Source of the DNA: Nocardioidaceae bacterium UBA4001
Lineage (GTDB): Bacteria > Actinomycetota > Actinomycetes > Propionibacteriales > Nocardioidaceae
Direction: 5' to 3'
DNA: 64,000 nt
NCBI GenBank assembly: GCA_002384855.1
Contig: DGBP01000076.1
Span: 1 to 64,000, forward strand
Every line of letters starts with the position of its first letter. Within the stretch, counting starts at the first letter, position 1. Shown one piece after another: positions 54,877 to 63,596 of this stretch. The position numbers and the translations under genes were made by a program. The notes under the pieces were generated by a model. The model made no database searches and was not told the DNA's origin. It saw only the letters and a program-made list of their open reading frames with translations.

Positions 54877-55828
54877 CCCCCTCGAGGAGCTGAAGAACCT
54901 GTCCACTGCCGGGCCCGCCCTCCCCGCCGAGGAGGTCCGCCGCCGTGGCGACCGGATGCGCCGCCGACGCACCGCGCTCCAGGCGACCGGGGTCGCCGCC
55001 GTCGTGGCCCTCGTCGCGGGTGGCGGGGCGGTGATGTCCGGCACGCTCACCAGCAGCACCCCTCCCGCCGGGCCGGCCGCGTCGAGGCAGACCGCAGCGC
55101 CGATGGCGACACCCGAGCCCACGCCCACCCAGGCGCCGAGCGCGGTGGTGTCGCCGTCCCCGTCGTCTGCCCCGGAGCCCCGGCCGGACGCCGGCTGGCG
55201 GACCGAGATCCCCGCCGGCCTCGTCCAGGCGGTCCGGGCGAGCCTCCCCGCCGCCGGTGGGGAGGTGCCGAGTGCGGAGGAGGACTCGTCGCCGGACCTG
55301 CCCTGGCGCGGGCTGCCCTGCGGCAGCCGCGGCGACGGCGAGTACCCCGATCCGCTGACCAGCACCGTGCTGCCCGAGGTGGACGAGCGTCGTGCCGACC
55401 AGCTGTTCGTCTCCGTCTCCGCGCCGGCAGGGTTCCAGGCCCGCCAGCTGGTGGTCTACGAGGACGGCGACGCTGCGGCCGAGGCCGTCGCCGCGATCGC
55501 CCTCCAGGCCGAGGAGTGCGCCCCGGAGCCGGACCCCGACCTGCCGACCCAGCTGCGATGGAGGGTGGACGACTGGGAGGTGACCGGTGCCGAGGCGCTC
55601 CTGCTCGGCGGCGGGTCCTTCGTCGAGGGCACCGACGACCGCACGATCGGCCGCACCCTCGTTGCCGTGGTGCGCCGGGGCAACGCGGTCCTGACCGCCC
55701 AGCTGTCCGACGAGTCCTCCGCACCGCTCGACGCCAGGGACGACCCGGGTGCCCGGGCTCTGCTGGACACGACCACGGGCCTGGCGGAGCGGATGTGCCT
55801 GTTCTCCTCGGACGGGTGCGCGGAGTAG
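54869..55828 (+). CDS. Membrane-anchored partner of the sigma factor (putative anti-sigma-like)
   Basis: A 319-residue protein. A short cytoplasmic part (RDPLEELKNLSTAGPALPAE, RRGDRMRRRR) precedes one helix at about 35-56 (TGVAAVVALVAGGGAVMSG), a Pro/Ser/Thr linker and an outer domain of about 220 residues with paired cysteines (LPCGSRG, EECAPEPD, RMCLFSSDGC). The layout matches the outer part of the fused protein at 51198. It has no zinc-type anti-sigma motif, so the anti-sigma role is inferred from the 8-bp overlap with the sigma gene. Confidence 0.78.
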   Translation: MRDPLEELKNLSTAGPALPAEEVRRRGDRMRRRRTALQATGVAAVVALVAGGGAVMSGTLTSSTPPAGPAASRQTAAPMATPEPTPTQAPSAVVSPSPSSAPEPRPDAGWRTEIPAGLVQAVRASLPAAGGEVPSAEEDSSPDLPWRGLPCGSRGDGEYPDPLTSTVLPEVDERRADQLFVSVSAPAGFQARQLVVYEDGDAAAEAVAAIALQAEECAPEPDPDLPTQLRWRVDDWEVTGAEALLLGGGSFVEGTDDRTIGRTLVAVVRRGNAVLTAQLSDESSAPLDARDDPGARALLDTTTGLAERMCLFSSDGCAE

Positions 55829-55845
55829 CCGCATCCCGGACAGCA

Positions 55846-55881
55846 GGAGGCCGCCACACCCCGAGGGGTACGGCGGCCTCC
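55846..55881. terminator. Hairpin terminator between the sigma pair and sucD
   Basis: Perfect 10-bp arms GGAGGCCGCC and GGCGGCCTCC enclose an inner CCCC/GGGG stem. It lies 18 bases after the plus-strand gene and 41 bases after the convergent sucD stop, so it can serve both. Confidence 0.8.
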
Positions 55882-55921
55882 GTGTCGTGCCGGGCGGTTC
55901 CGGGTCGTCCGGGGGTGAGCC

Positions 55922-56806
55922 TCAGAGCTTCTCGAGGACCTCACGCATCAGCTGCGCGGTCTCGGACGGGGTCTTGCCGACCTTCACGCCCACCGCCTCG
56001 AGGGCCTCCTTCTTGGCCTGGGCGGTGCCCGAGGAGCCGGAGACGATCGCGCCGGCGTGGCCCATCGTCTTGCCCTCCGGCGCGGTGAACCCGGCGACGT
56101 AGCCGACGACCGGCTTCGTCACGTTGTCCTTGATGTACTCCGCGGCTCGCTCCTCGGCGTCGCCACCGATCTCACCGATCATCACGATCGCGTCGGTCTC
56201 CGGGTCGTCCTCGAACGCCTGGAGGCAGTCGATGTGCGTCGTACCGATGATCGGGTCACCGCCGATGCCGACGGCGGAGGAGAAGCCGTAGTCCCGCAGC
56301 TCGTACATCATCTGGTACGTCAGCGTGCCGGACTTCGACACGAGGCCGACGCGGCCGCCCTTGGCGATGTCTGCGGGGATGATGCCGGCGTTGGACCTGC
56401 CGGGGCTGATCAGGCCCGGGCAGTTCGGGCCGATGATGCGGGTCGTGCCCTTGGCCTGCGCGTAGGCGAAGAACTCCGCGGTGTCGTGCACCGGGACGCC
56501 CTCGGTGATCACCACGACGAGGGGCATGCCCGCGTCGACGGCCTCGATCACGGCCGCCTTGGTGAACGCCGGCGGGACGAAGACCACCGACACGTCGGCA
56601 CCGGTGGCGTCCATCGACTCCTTCACGGAGCCGAAGACGGGGACCGAGGTGCCGTCGAAGTCGACGCTCTCCCCGGCCTTGCGGGGGTTCACGCCGCCGA
56701 CGATGTTCGTGCCCGAGGCGATCATCCGGCGGGTGTGCTTCTGACCCTCCGAGCCGGTCATGCCCTGGACGACGACCTTGCTGTTCTCGTTGAGGAAAAT
56801 TGCCAT
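55922..56806 (-). CDS. sucD: Succinyl-CoA synthetase alpha subunit
   Basis: A 294-residue subunit that binds CoA and carries the phospho-histidine. The CoA fold is VVVQGMTGSEGQKHTRRMIA, the catalytic His is in GHAGAIVSGSSGTA, and the segments GPNCPGLISPG and IGEIGGDAEERAAE are typical. It follows sucC by 11 bp. Together they interconvert succinyl-CoA and succinate with nucleotide phosphorylation in the TCA cycle. Confidence 0.97.
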   Translation of the reverse strand: MAIFLNENSKVVVQGMTGSEGQKHTRRMIASGTNIVGGVNPRKAGESVDFDGTSVPVFGSVKESMDATGADVSVVFVPPAFTKAAVIEAVDAGMPLVVVITEGVPVHDTAEFFAYAQAKGTTRIIGPNCPGLISPGRSNAGIIPADIAKGGRVGLVSKSGTLTYQMMYELRDYGFSSAVGIGGDPIIGTTHIDCLQAFEDDPETDAIVMIGEIGGDAEERAAEYIKDNVTKPVVGYVAGFTAPEGKTMGHAGAIVSGSSGTAQAKKEALEAVGVKVGKTPSETAQLMREVLEKL

Positions 56807-56817
56807 GTCCGTTGCCC

Positions 56818-57981
56818 TTACTTCGCCGCGAGCTCGGCGGCGCGGTCAGCGGCGCCGTCCATCGTGTCGACCATCGTCACCAGCGGGTGGTTCGCCTCGT
56901 TCAGGATCCGGCGACCCTCCTCGACGTTGTTGCCGTCCAGCCGCACGACCAGCGGCTTGTTGGCCTCGTCGCCGAGCATCTCGAGGGCGTGGACGATGCC
57001 GTCGGCCACCGCGTCGCACGCGGTGATGCCGCCGAACACGTTCACGAACACGCTCTTGACCTGCGGGTCGTTGAGGATGATGTGCAGGCCGTTGGCCATC
57101 ACCTGTGCGGACGCGCCGCCACCGATGTCGAGGAAGTTGGCGGGCTTGACACCGGAGTGCTTCTCACCGGCGTAGGCGACGACGTCGAGCGTGCTCATCA
57201 CGAGCCCGGCGCCGTTGCCGATGATGCCGACCTCGCCGTCGAGCTTGACGTAGTTGAGGCCCTTCTCCTTGGCCTCGGCCTCGAGCGGGTCCGCCGCGGC
57301 CTTGTCCTCGAACTGCGCGTGGTCCTCGTGCCGGAAGTCGGCGTTCTCGTCGAGGGTCACCTTGCCGTCGAGGGCCTCGAGGTGACCGTCACCGAGACGG
57401 ACGAGCGGGTTCACCTCGACCAGCGAGGCGTCCTCCTTGATGAAGACGTCCCACAGCTTCTTGATGACCGCCTTGGCCTCCTCCGCGACCTCCTCCGGGA
57501 AGCGCGTGGCCGCGACGATCTCGGCGGCCTTGGCGTCATCGACACCGGTGCCCGGGTCGATGGAGACCTTCGCGACCGCGTCGGGGTTGGTCCGCGCGAT
57601 CTCCTCGATCTCGACACCACCCTCGATGCTCGCGATGCACAGGTAGTTGCGGTGCGCACGGTCGACGAGGAAGGAGAAGTAGTACTCCTCCGCGATGTCC
57701 GCGGTCGGGGCGATCAGCACGCGGTGGACCGTGTGGCCCTTGATGTCCATGCCCAGGATGTCCCGAGCGCGCTCGACGGCCTCCTCGGGCGTCTCGGCGA
57801 GCTTCACACCGCCGGCCTTGCCGCGGCCACCGGTCTTCACCTGGGCCTTGACGACCACCCGGCCGCCGAGCCCTCGGGCCGCCTCCGCCGCGTCGTCCGG
57901 GTTCTCCACCACTGTGCCGAGCGTGACCGGCACGTCATGTTTCGCGAAGAGCTCCTTCGCTTGGTACTCCATCAAGTCCAC
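56818..57981 (-). CDS. sucC: Succinyl-CoA synthetase beta subunit
   Basis: A 387-residue ATP-grasp subunit supplying nucleotide binding. It opens with DLMEYQAKELFAKHDVPVTLG and includes VVVKAQVKTGGRGKAGGVKL, EVNPLVRLGDG, GNGAGLVMSTLD and NVFGGITACDAVADGI. The GTG at 57981 gives the family's usual first residues (MDLxEYQ), so it is preferred to ATG 57972. The 312 bp upstream contain its promoter. Confidence 0.97.
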   Translation of the reverse strand: MDLMEYQAKELFAKHDVPVTLGTVVENPDDAAEAARGLGGRVVVKAQVKTGGRGKAGGVKLAETPEEAVERARDILGMDIKGHTVHRVLIAPTADIAEEYYFSFLVDRAHRNYLCIASIEGGVEIEEIARTNPDAVAKVSIDPGTGVDDAKAAEIVAATRFPEEVAEEAKAVIKKLWDVFIKEDASLVEVNPLVRLGDGHLEALDGKVTLDENADFRHEDHAQFEDKAAADPLEAEAKEKGLNYVKLDGEVGIIGNGAGLVMSTLDVVAYAGEKHSGVKPANFLDIGGGASAQVMANGLHIILNDPQVKSVFVNVFGGITACDAVADGIVHALEMLGDEANKPLVVRLDGNNVEEGRRILNEANHPLVTMVDTMDGAADRAAELAAK

Positions 57982-58293
57982 AGGTTCAGCCCGTTCTGTT
58001 CGGTTTTCCCAGGTCTCCCCCGGCGCGCGGCCGGGGTCCCGGCGGGCATAGGGGTGGATCGTCCACGGCCGACACTAGACCTGTGGCCGTCCTCACCACC
58101 ACGTAGGGTCCGTCACATGCGACCCGGTGCCGGGCCACCTCCGAGGCCGACGGTCCGGTGGCACGGGCACCCGGCGGGGCGCCGTCCACGGCCCGCCGAC
58201 GCGCTCCGCACGGGCGCGGAAGCCGAGCAGCATCGTGCGGGGCGGAAGTCACGCACGTTCAGGGCAACCAGCGACCGAGGCCGACCTGGCCGC
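57982..58293. other. Intergenic region with the sucCD promoter
   Basis: No credible gene was found in these 312 bp. On the minus strand TAGTGT at 58072-58077 could be the -10 box of sucCD, with only a weak -35. The region between that box and sucC is GC-rich (ACCCCGGCCGC-like) and would form the 5' leader. No riboswitch or cobalamin element was recognised. Confidence 0.4.
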
Positions 58294-58701
58294 TCAGGCC
58301 TCGGCGGTCTCGACGACGTTGTCGCGGACCCAGCTCACGATCTCGGTGGTGGTGGCACCCGGCGTGAAGACCTTGGCGACCCCGACCTCCGCGAGGAGCG
58401 GGATGTCGCCCTCGGGGATGATCCCGCCGCCGAACACCAGGATGTCGCGGGCGTCACGCTCGTCGAGGAGCTCGATCACGCGCTTGAACAGCGTCATGTG
58501 GGCGCCGGAGAGCACCGAGAGACCGATGATGTCGGCGTCCTCCTGGATCGCGGTCTCGACGATCTGCTCCGGGGTCTGGTGAAGGCCGGTGTAGATCACC
58601 TCGTGACCGGCGTCACGCAGCGCCCGGGCGACCACCTTCGCCCCGCGGTCGTGCCCGTCGAGTCCAGGCTTGGCCACCACGATCCGGATCGGCGCCACCA
58701 T
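58294..58701 (-). CDS. Cobalamin-binding small subunit of an acyl-CoA mutase
   Basis: A 135-residue free-standing B12-binding domain. It has the base-off His motif DxHxxG (KPGLDGHDRGAKVV), the SxL segment (IGLSVLSGAHM) and the GG loop (ILVFGGGIIPEG), as in IcmB/HcmB-type subunits. It is the natural partner for the catalytic subunit at 7571-9199, which lacks this domain. Lying next to sucCD it is near genes that use succinyl-CoA. ATG 58701 is chosen, but GTG codons five or six residues upstream are alternatives. Confidence 0.88.
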   Translation of the reverse strand: MVAPIRIVVAKPGLDGHDRGAKVVARALRDAGHEVIYTGLHQTPEQIVETAIQEDADIIGLSVLSGAHMTLFKRVIELLDERDARDILVFGGGIIPEGDIPLLAEVGVAKVFTPGATTTEIVSWVRDNVVETAEA

Positions 58702-59034
58702 CAGAACTGCCACCACCTTGGAGAGTGCGTACTGCGGGCACGACGATGCGTGGCCCGGCGAGAGCTTCTCGCTGCAGCGTATCGGAGTGCGCGCGGGGCG
58801 GCCGACTAGACCGATGGTTGACCGGGAGTGACGCGGGGATCCTGGGCTCGTTGAGAAGACCGAGATCCGATGACTTGACGCGGCCCGGAGGGAAAGAGGC
58901 GGGCTGCCGGACACGCCCACGGGGGCTGGCGCAGGCGTGACCATTTGCACGAGTAAGGTGACCCGCGCGCGTCACCGTGACGAGTCCGTTATGGTGGTGC
59001 GCTGCGTGCTCTCTCGACGTAAGGACTCCGTTCC
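58702..59034. other. Intergenic region before the M23 peptidase
   Basis: These 333 bp between divergent genes hold no convincing ORF. A dyad GGTGAC-N8-GTCACC is at 58957-58976 and overlaps the palindrome GTCACCGTGAC (58971-58981); TATGGT at 58990-58995 could be a -10 box for the peptidase gene, leaving a leader of about 35 bases. I looked for a c-di-AMP (ydaO) riboswitch, common before wall-hydrolase genes, and did not find its consensus. Confidence 0.4.
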
Positions 59035-59994
59035 GTGGCAAACCACCGCGCACCGAGGCACTCCGCCTCGCGCACCGCGAAGGCAGACGAACGCGTGACC
59101 CCTGCCCTTGTCGCCGCACCGCCCGTGGCGGGCAAGCGCAGGGCCGAGAAGACGTCGCGTGCTGCCCGTACCCTCCCCCGTCGTACACAAACGCCCCTTT
59201 CGGGAAGTTCCTCCCCGGCCGCGGCACGCAGCACCGCGCCCAGGAACCCGTTCCCGCTGCTCCCGTCGGCACCGTCGCTGGTGGGCGCGGCCGCCCTCGT
59301 CGTCGCCGCGACCGGGGCGATCACCGTGACACAGCCTACCGAGGACGTGGCCGCGGCCGGCCCGGCGCGGGCCTTCACCCCCGCGAGCGCGTTCACCGGT
59401 GAGTCCGTGGCGGTGTCGAGCCTGGACCTCCACAGCCGCGAGCAGGCCGTCAGCCGTGACTCGGAGCGCAAGGCGCTCGAGGACGCCACCGACGAGAAGG
59501 TCGAGCAGGCCGTCGAGGCCCAGGCGGAGGAGCGCAACGCCGCCCTCGCGCAGCTCGCGGCGAGCGCCGAGGAGCAGGCGAACAGGATCGCGGCGAACGC
59601 CTGGCGCCTGCCGCTCGCGGGCTACCGCCTGACCGCCCGCTTCGGCTACTCCTCCGGCCTGTGGGCCAGCACCCACACCGGCCTCGACTTCGCCGCACCG
59701 AGCGGCACGCCGGTGGTCTCCGTGGCCAACGGCACGGTCACCTCTGCCGGCTGGGACGGCTCCTACGGCTACAAGGTCGCCATCACCCACGACGACGGCA
59801 CCGAGACCTGGTACGCCCACCTCACCACGATCACCACCAACGTCGGCGACAGCGTCACCGGCGGCGAGCAGATCGGCACCGTCGGCTCCACCGGCAACTC
59901 CACCGGACCGCACCTGCACCTCGAGGTGCGACCCGGCGCCGGTGACGCCGTCGACCCGTACGCCGCGCTACTCGCCCACGGTCTGACGCCGTAG
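59035..59994 (+). CDS. M23-family metallopeptidase (LytM-like wall hydrolase)
   Basis: A 319-residue exported protein. The first 75 residues are basic and Pro/Ser-rich, followed by one membrane or signal-anchor helix (LVGAAALVVAATGAITV, about 80-100) and an Ala/Glu/Gln-rich coiled-coil segment (about 130-190). The C-terminal lysostaphin-type peptidase domain has the zinc ligands in HTGLDFAAPSG and HLHLEV, plus WYAHL. It probably cuts peptidoglycan cross-links or acts in cell separation. GTG start after AAGGAC. A perfect hairpin follows. Confidence 0.9.
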   Translation: MANHRAPRHSASRTAKADERVTPALVAAPPVAGKRRAEKTSRAARTLPRRTQTPLSGSSSPAAARSTAPRNPFPLLPSAPSLVGAAALVVAATGAITVTQPTEDVAAAGPARAFTPASAFTGESVAVSSLDLHSREQAVSRDSERKALEDATDEKVEQAVEAQAEERNAALAQLAASAEEQANRIAANAWRLPLAGYRLTARFGYSSGLWASTHTGLDFAAPSGTPVVSVANGTVTSAGWDGSYGYKVAITHDDGTETWYAHLTTITTNVGDSVTGGEQIGTVGSTGNSTGPHLHLEVRPGAGDAVDPYAALLAHGLTP

Positions 59995-60012
59995 TCGCCG
60001 GCGCACGCACCG

Positions 60013-60051
60013 ACGACGAAGGGCAGTCCCACCGGGACTGCCCTTCGTCGT
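60013..60051. terminator. Strong hairpin terminator between the peptidase and pcrA
   Basis: Perfect 18-bp arms (ACGACGAAGGGCAGTCCC and its complement) with a 3-base loop lie 18 bases after the peptidase stop and before the convergent pcrA stop at 60106. Confidence 0.88.
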
Positions 60052-60105
60052 TGTCAGACCCTCGGCCTGAGCCTCGGCCTCAGCCCCTCGGTCGGAGCCT
60101 CTCCG

Positions 60106-62490
60106 TCAGAGCTTCTCGACGGGGGCGTAGCGCAGCAGCAGCCGCTTGACCCCGCCCGACCCGAAGTCGATCGACGCGACGGCGTTCTCCCCCACTCCCT
60201 CGAGCGAGACGACCGATCCCATGCCGAAGCTGTCGTGAACCACCCGGTCCCCCGGTGCCAGGGAGGGGATCTCCCGGCTCGCCTTGGCCTTGGCCGATGA
60301 GTCGGCCCGGGCAGCGGCGGTGCCGAAGCGTCGAGCGACGGCGCCGGCCCGCTGCGACAGCGACGTGGCGACGGGCCGGTTCCACGACGTCTGGGCCGCC
60401 TCGGTCCGACGCCAGTCCACGAGGTCCACCGGGAGGTCGTCGAGGAACCGTGAGGCGGGGTTGTGGGACGGAGCCCCCCACGCCGATCGCACGACCGCGC
60501 GCGAGACGTAGAGCCGCTGCCGGGCACGCGTCACCCCGACGTACGCCAGCCTCCGCTCCTCCTCGAGCTCGGTCTGGTCACCCAGCGACCGCAGGTGCGG
60601 GAAGACGCCGTCCTCGAGACCCGTCAGGAAGACCACCGGGAACTCGAGCCCCTTCGCGGTGTGCAGGGTCATCAGCGTGACCACCCCACCGTCGTCCTCG
60701 TCGGGGTGGTCAGGGATCTGGTCGGAGTCGGCCACGAGCGCAACCCGCTCGAGGAACTCCCCGAGCGCGGCGTCCTCCTCGGTCTCCGGGGAGTCGGCGA
60801 ACTCACGGGCCACGGCCACCAGCTCGGCGAGGTTCTCCACACGCGTCTCGTCCTGCGGGTCGTCGGAGTCCTCGAGCTCCTTGAGGTAGCCGCTGCGGGC
60901 GAGGACCTGCTCGAGCACGACGTCAGGGCGCTCGCCCGCCTCAGTCATCGACTGCAGCTCCTCGATCATCTCCACGAAGGAGCGCACCGCGTTGAGGGAT
61001 CGGCTCGCGATGCCGGGAGCCTCGTCCGCACGGCGCAGCGCGTCCCAGAACGGCATCCGCTCACGTTGTGCGAGCGCCTCCACGCACGCCTCGGCGCGGT
61101 CACCGATGCCGCGCTTGGGGACGTTGAGGATGCGTCGCAGGGAGATCTCGTCGGCGGGGTTGACCAGGGTGCGGAGGTAGGCGAGGGCGTCCTTGACCTC
61201 CCGGCGCTCGTAGAACCGGACGCCGCCGACGACCTTGTAGGGCAGGCCCACCCGGATGAAGACCTCCTCGAACACCCGGGACTGGGCGTTGGTGCGGTAG
61301 AACACCGCGACGTCACCGGGCCGGGCGGCGTCGCTGTCGGTGAGGCGGTCGACCTCCTCGGCGACGAAGCGGGCCTCGTCGTGCTCGTCGTCGGCGACGT
61401 AGCCGACGATCGGCTCCCCCTCACCGGCGTCGGACCAGAGGTTCTTGGGCTTGCGACCGGCGTTCTTGCTGATCACCGCGTTGGCGGCGGTCAGGATGGT
61501 CTGCGAGGACCGGTAGTTCTGCTCCAGGAGGATCGTGCGCGCGTCGCTGAAATCCTCCTCGAAGGCGAGGATGTTGCGGATGTTGGCGCCTCGGAAGGCG
61601 TAGATCGACTGGTCTGCGTCGCCGACCACCATCAGCTCGGCCGGCCCGATCCCGTCGCCGGCCCCGTCGACATGCCCGCACAGCTCCCTGATCAGGGCGT
61701 ACTGCGCGTGGTTGGTGTCCTGGTACTCGTCGACGAGGACGTGCCGGAAGCGGCGTCGGTAGGTCTCACGCACCTCCGGGAACGCCTGGAGAAGGTGGAC
61801 GGTGGTCATGATCAGGTCGTCGAAGTCGAGGGCGTTCGCCTCCCGGAGGCGCCGCTGGTAGACCTGGTAGGCCTCGGCGTAGGTCTCCTCGAGGTTGTTC
61901 TTGGCGTTCTTCGCCGCCTGCTCCTCGTCGACGAGCTCGTTCTTGGCGTTGGAGACCCAGTTGAGCACCGCCCGGGGCTGGTAGCGCTTGGGATCGAGGT
62001 CGAGGTCGCGCAGGACCAGGGTCATCAGCCGCTTGGAGTCGGCGGCGTCGTAGATGGAGAACGACGACTTGTAGCCGAACTTGTCGATCTCCTTGCGCAG
62101 GATCCGGACGCAGGCGGAGTGGAACGTCGAGACCCACATCAGCCGAGCACGACGGCCCACGAGCTCCTCGACACGCTCGCGCATCTCGGCGGCGGCCTTG
62201 TTCGTGAAAGTGATGGCCAGGACCGCCCCCGGGTGCACGTCGCGCTCGGAGATCAGCCAGGCGATCCGCCTCGTGAGCACCCGGGTCTTGCCCGAGCCGG
62301 CTCCCGCGACCACGAGGAGCGGGGTGCCGGCGTGCACGACGGCCTGCCGCTGCGGCTCGTTCAGCCCCTCGAGCAGTTGCTCGGGGTCGAGCCGGCGGCG
62401 CCGCGTCGTACCGTCGCCGACGGGGTCACGCTCGCCGTCGCCAGGGGTCGGGGGGACGGTGGTCTGGGGGATCGGGAACAGCGCGCTCAT
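60106..62490 (-). CDS. pcrA: UvrD/PcrA-type ATP-dependent DNA helicase
   Basis: A 794-residue superfamily 1A helicase for DNA repair and removal of stalled proteins. Motif I is VVAGAGSGKTRVLTRR, Ia ITFTNKAAAEMRER, II VDEYQDTN, III VVGDADQSIYAFRGA, IV QNYRSSQTIL, V TLHTAKGLEFPVVFL and VI RRLAYVGVTRARQRL. The C-terminal part ends with the Tudor-like region GDRVVHDSFGMGSVV that binds RNA polymerase in PcrA proteins. ATG 62490. Confidence 0.96.
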   Translation of the reverse strand: MSALFPIPQTTVPPTPGDGERDPVGDGTTRRRRLDPEQLLEGLNEPQRQAVVHAGTPLLVVAGAGSGKTRVLTRRIAWLISERDVHPGAVLAITFTNKAAAEMRERVEELVGRRARLMWVSTFHSACVRILRKEIDKFGYKSSFSIYDAADSKRLMTLVLRDLDLDPKRYQPRAVLNWVSNAKNELVDEEQAAKNAKNNLEETYAEAYQVYQRRLREANALDFDDLIMTTVHLLQAFPEVRETYRRRFRHVLVDEYQDTNHAQYALIRELCGHVDGAGDGIGPAELMVVGDADQSIYAFRGANIRNILAFEEDFSDARTILLEQNYRSSQTILTAANAVISKNAGRKPKNLWSDAGEGEPIVGYVADDEHDEARFVAEEVDRLTDSDAARPGDVAVFYRTNAQSRVFEEVFIRVGLPYKVVGGVRFYERREVKDALAYLRTLVNPADEISLRRILNVPKRGIGDRAEACVEALAQRERMPFWDALRRADEAPGIASRSLNAVRSFVEMIEELQSMTEAGERPDVVLEQVLARSGYLKELEDSDDPQDETRVENLAELVAVAREFADSPETEEDAALGEFLERVALVADSDQIPDHPDEDDGGVVTLMTLHTAKGLEFPVVFLTGLEDGVFPHLRSLGDQTELEEERRLAYVGVTRARQRLYVSRAVVRSAWGAPSHNPASRFLDDLPVDLVDWRRTEAAQTSWNRPVATSLSQRAGAVARRFGTAAARADSSAKAKASREIPSLAPGDRVVHDSFGMGSVVSLEGVGENAVASIDFGSGGVKRLLLRYAPVEKL

Positions 62491-62530
62491 GTCCCGCCCA
62501 GCCTACGTCCGGCCCCCGACACTCCTGCCG

Positions 62531-62594
62531 ACCCGGCGCGTGTGCAGCCCAGAACGTCGCGACCAGCGGGATTGCGTCTGCACAGACGCCGGGT
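62531..62594. repeat. Imperfect 17-bp inverted repeat with a 30-base core
   Basis: ACCCGGCGCGTGTGCAG (62531-62547) and CTGCACAGACGCCGGGT (62578-62594) pair with two mismatches. A smaller perfect GCGTCTG-CA-CAGACGC hairpin (62574-62589) sits in the right arm. It fills most of the gap between pcrA and the small membrane-protein gene and touches the latter's stop. It may be a terminator, or a REP/MITE-like element. Confidence 0.5.
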
Positions 62595-62935
62595 CACCAG
62601 AAGACGGCGACCGCGATGTTCAGCACGGTGAGCCCCATCAGGCCGAAGAAGAGGCCGTTCGGGATCGAGGTCTTCTTCCGGTTCGCGAAGGCGAGCACCG
62701 TGATGACCAGGACCACGAGGAGCTTGACGCCGATCTTGGCGTTGTCGACCTCTGCGTCCATGCCCTCGAGGACGCCGACGAGAAGCAGGCCGGTGACCAG
62801 CTGGGTCAGCGCACCGTGGATGACCGCGTTGTTGACCACGCGGGGGTCGGACTTGAGCTGCACGAAGAGGCCGCCGAACAGGGCGGCGAGGCCGATGAAG
62901 TGCAGGAACACGAGGACGTCGCGCAGGATCTCCAT
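62594..62935 (-). CDS. Small polytopic membrane protein of unknown function
   Basis: A 113-residue protein with four hydrophobic segments: DVLVFLHFIGLAALFGGLFV, LTQLVTGLLLVGVL, VKLLVVLVITVLAFA and LFFGLMGLTVLNIAVAVFW. The FLHFIGLAALFGG start resembles the heme/copper-associated CopD-like small membrane proteins, but no firm family call is possible. It lies 10 bp after the response-regulator gene in the same direction. Confidence 0.75.
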   Translation of the reverse strand: MEILRDVLVFLHFIGLAALFGGLFVQLKSDPRVVNNAVIHGALTQLVTGLLLVGVLEGMDAEVDNAKIGVKLLVVLVITVLAFANRKKTSIPNGLFFGLMGLTVLNIAVAVFW

Positions 62936-62945
62936 GGCGACATCC

Positions 62946-63596
62946 TCACAGAAGGCGGCGGTCGTTGGCCCAGCGGGTGAGCTCGTGCCGCGAGGAGAGC
63001 TGCAGCTTGCGCAGCACGCTCGACACGTGGGTCTCGACGGTCTTCACGGAGATGAACAGCTCCGAGGCCACCTCCTTGTAGGCGTAGCCCCGCGCGATGA
63101 GCCGCATCACCTCGCGCTCGCGCTCGGTGAGCCGGTCGAGGTCCTCGTCGACCTGGGCCACCGCGATCGAGCCCGCGAACGCGTCGAGCACGAAGCCGGC
63201 CAGCCGCGGCGAGAACACCGCGTCGCCGTCCGCGACCCGCCCGATCGCGTCGACGAGCTCGGGGCCGGTGATCGACTTCGTGACGTACCCCCGGGCGCCG
63301 CCGCGGATGGTGCCGATCACGTCCTCGGCGGCGTCGGAGACACTCAGCGCGAGGAACCGGGTCTCGGGCAGCCGGGGTGCGACCCGGCGCATCACCTCGA
63401 CGCCGCCTCCCCCGGGCAGGTGCACGTCGAGGAGTACGACGTCGGGCCGCGCCGCCGTCACCACCGCCACCGCCTCGTCGACGTCGGCGGCCTCCCCGAC
63501 GACCTCTACGGACCCGGCGATCTCCGCGCGGACCCCGGTGCGGAACATTGCGTGGTCGTCGACGATGACCACGCTGCGGGAACTGGTGCCGCTCAT
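62946..63596 (-). CDS. NarL-type response regulator
   Basis: A 216-residue regulator with a receiver domain (VVIVDDHAMFRTGV; phosphorylated Asp in DVVLLDVHLPGGGG; Lys in YVTKSITGPE) and a LuxR HTH (LTEREREVMRLIARGYAYKE, SVKTVETHVSSVLRKL). Its start overlaps the histidine kinase stop by 4 bp, so the two form one unit. Confidence 0.93.
   Translation of the reverse strand: MSGTSSRSVVIVDDHAMFRTGVRAEIAGSVEVVGEAADVDEAVAVVTAARPDVVLLDVHLPGGGGVEVMRRVAPRLPETRFLALSVSDAAEDVIGTIRGGARGYVTKSITGPELVDAIGRVADGDAVFSPRLAGFVLDAFAGSIAVAQVDEDLDRLTEREREVMRLIARGYAYKEVASELFISVKTVETHVSSVLRKLQLSSRHELTRWANDRRLL

Noticed and set aside
58702..59034. Possible c-di-AMP riboswitch before the M23 peptidase
   Set aside because: The conserved ydaO core sequences could not be found; only a short dyad and a -10-like box are present.
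60052..60105. Repeated CCTCGGCCTGAGCCTCGGCCTCAG-like text after the peptidase terminator
   Set aside because: Two imperfect short copies only, in the gap before the pcrA stop; no clear structure or function.
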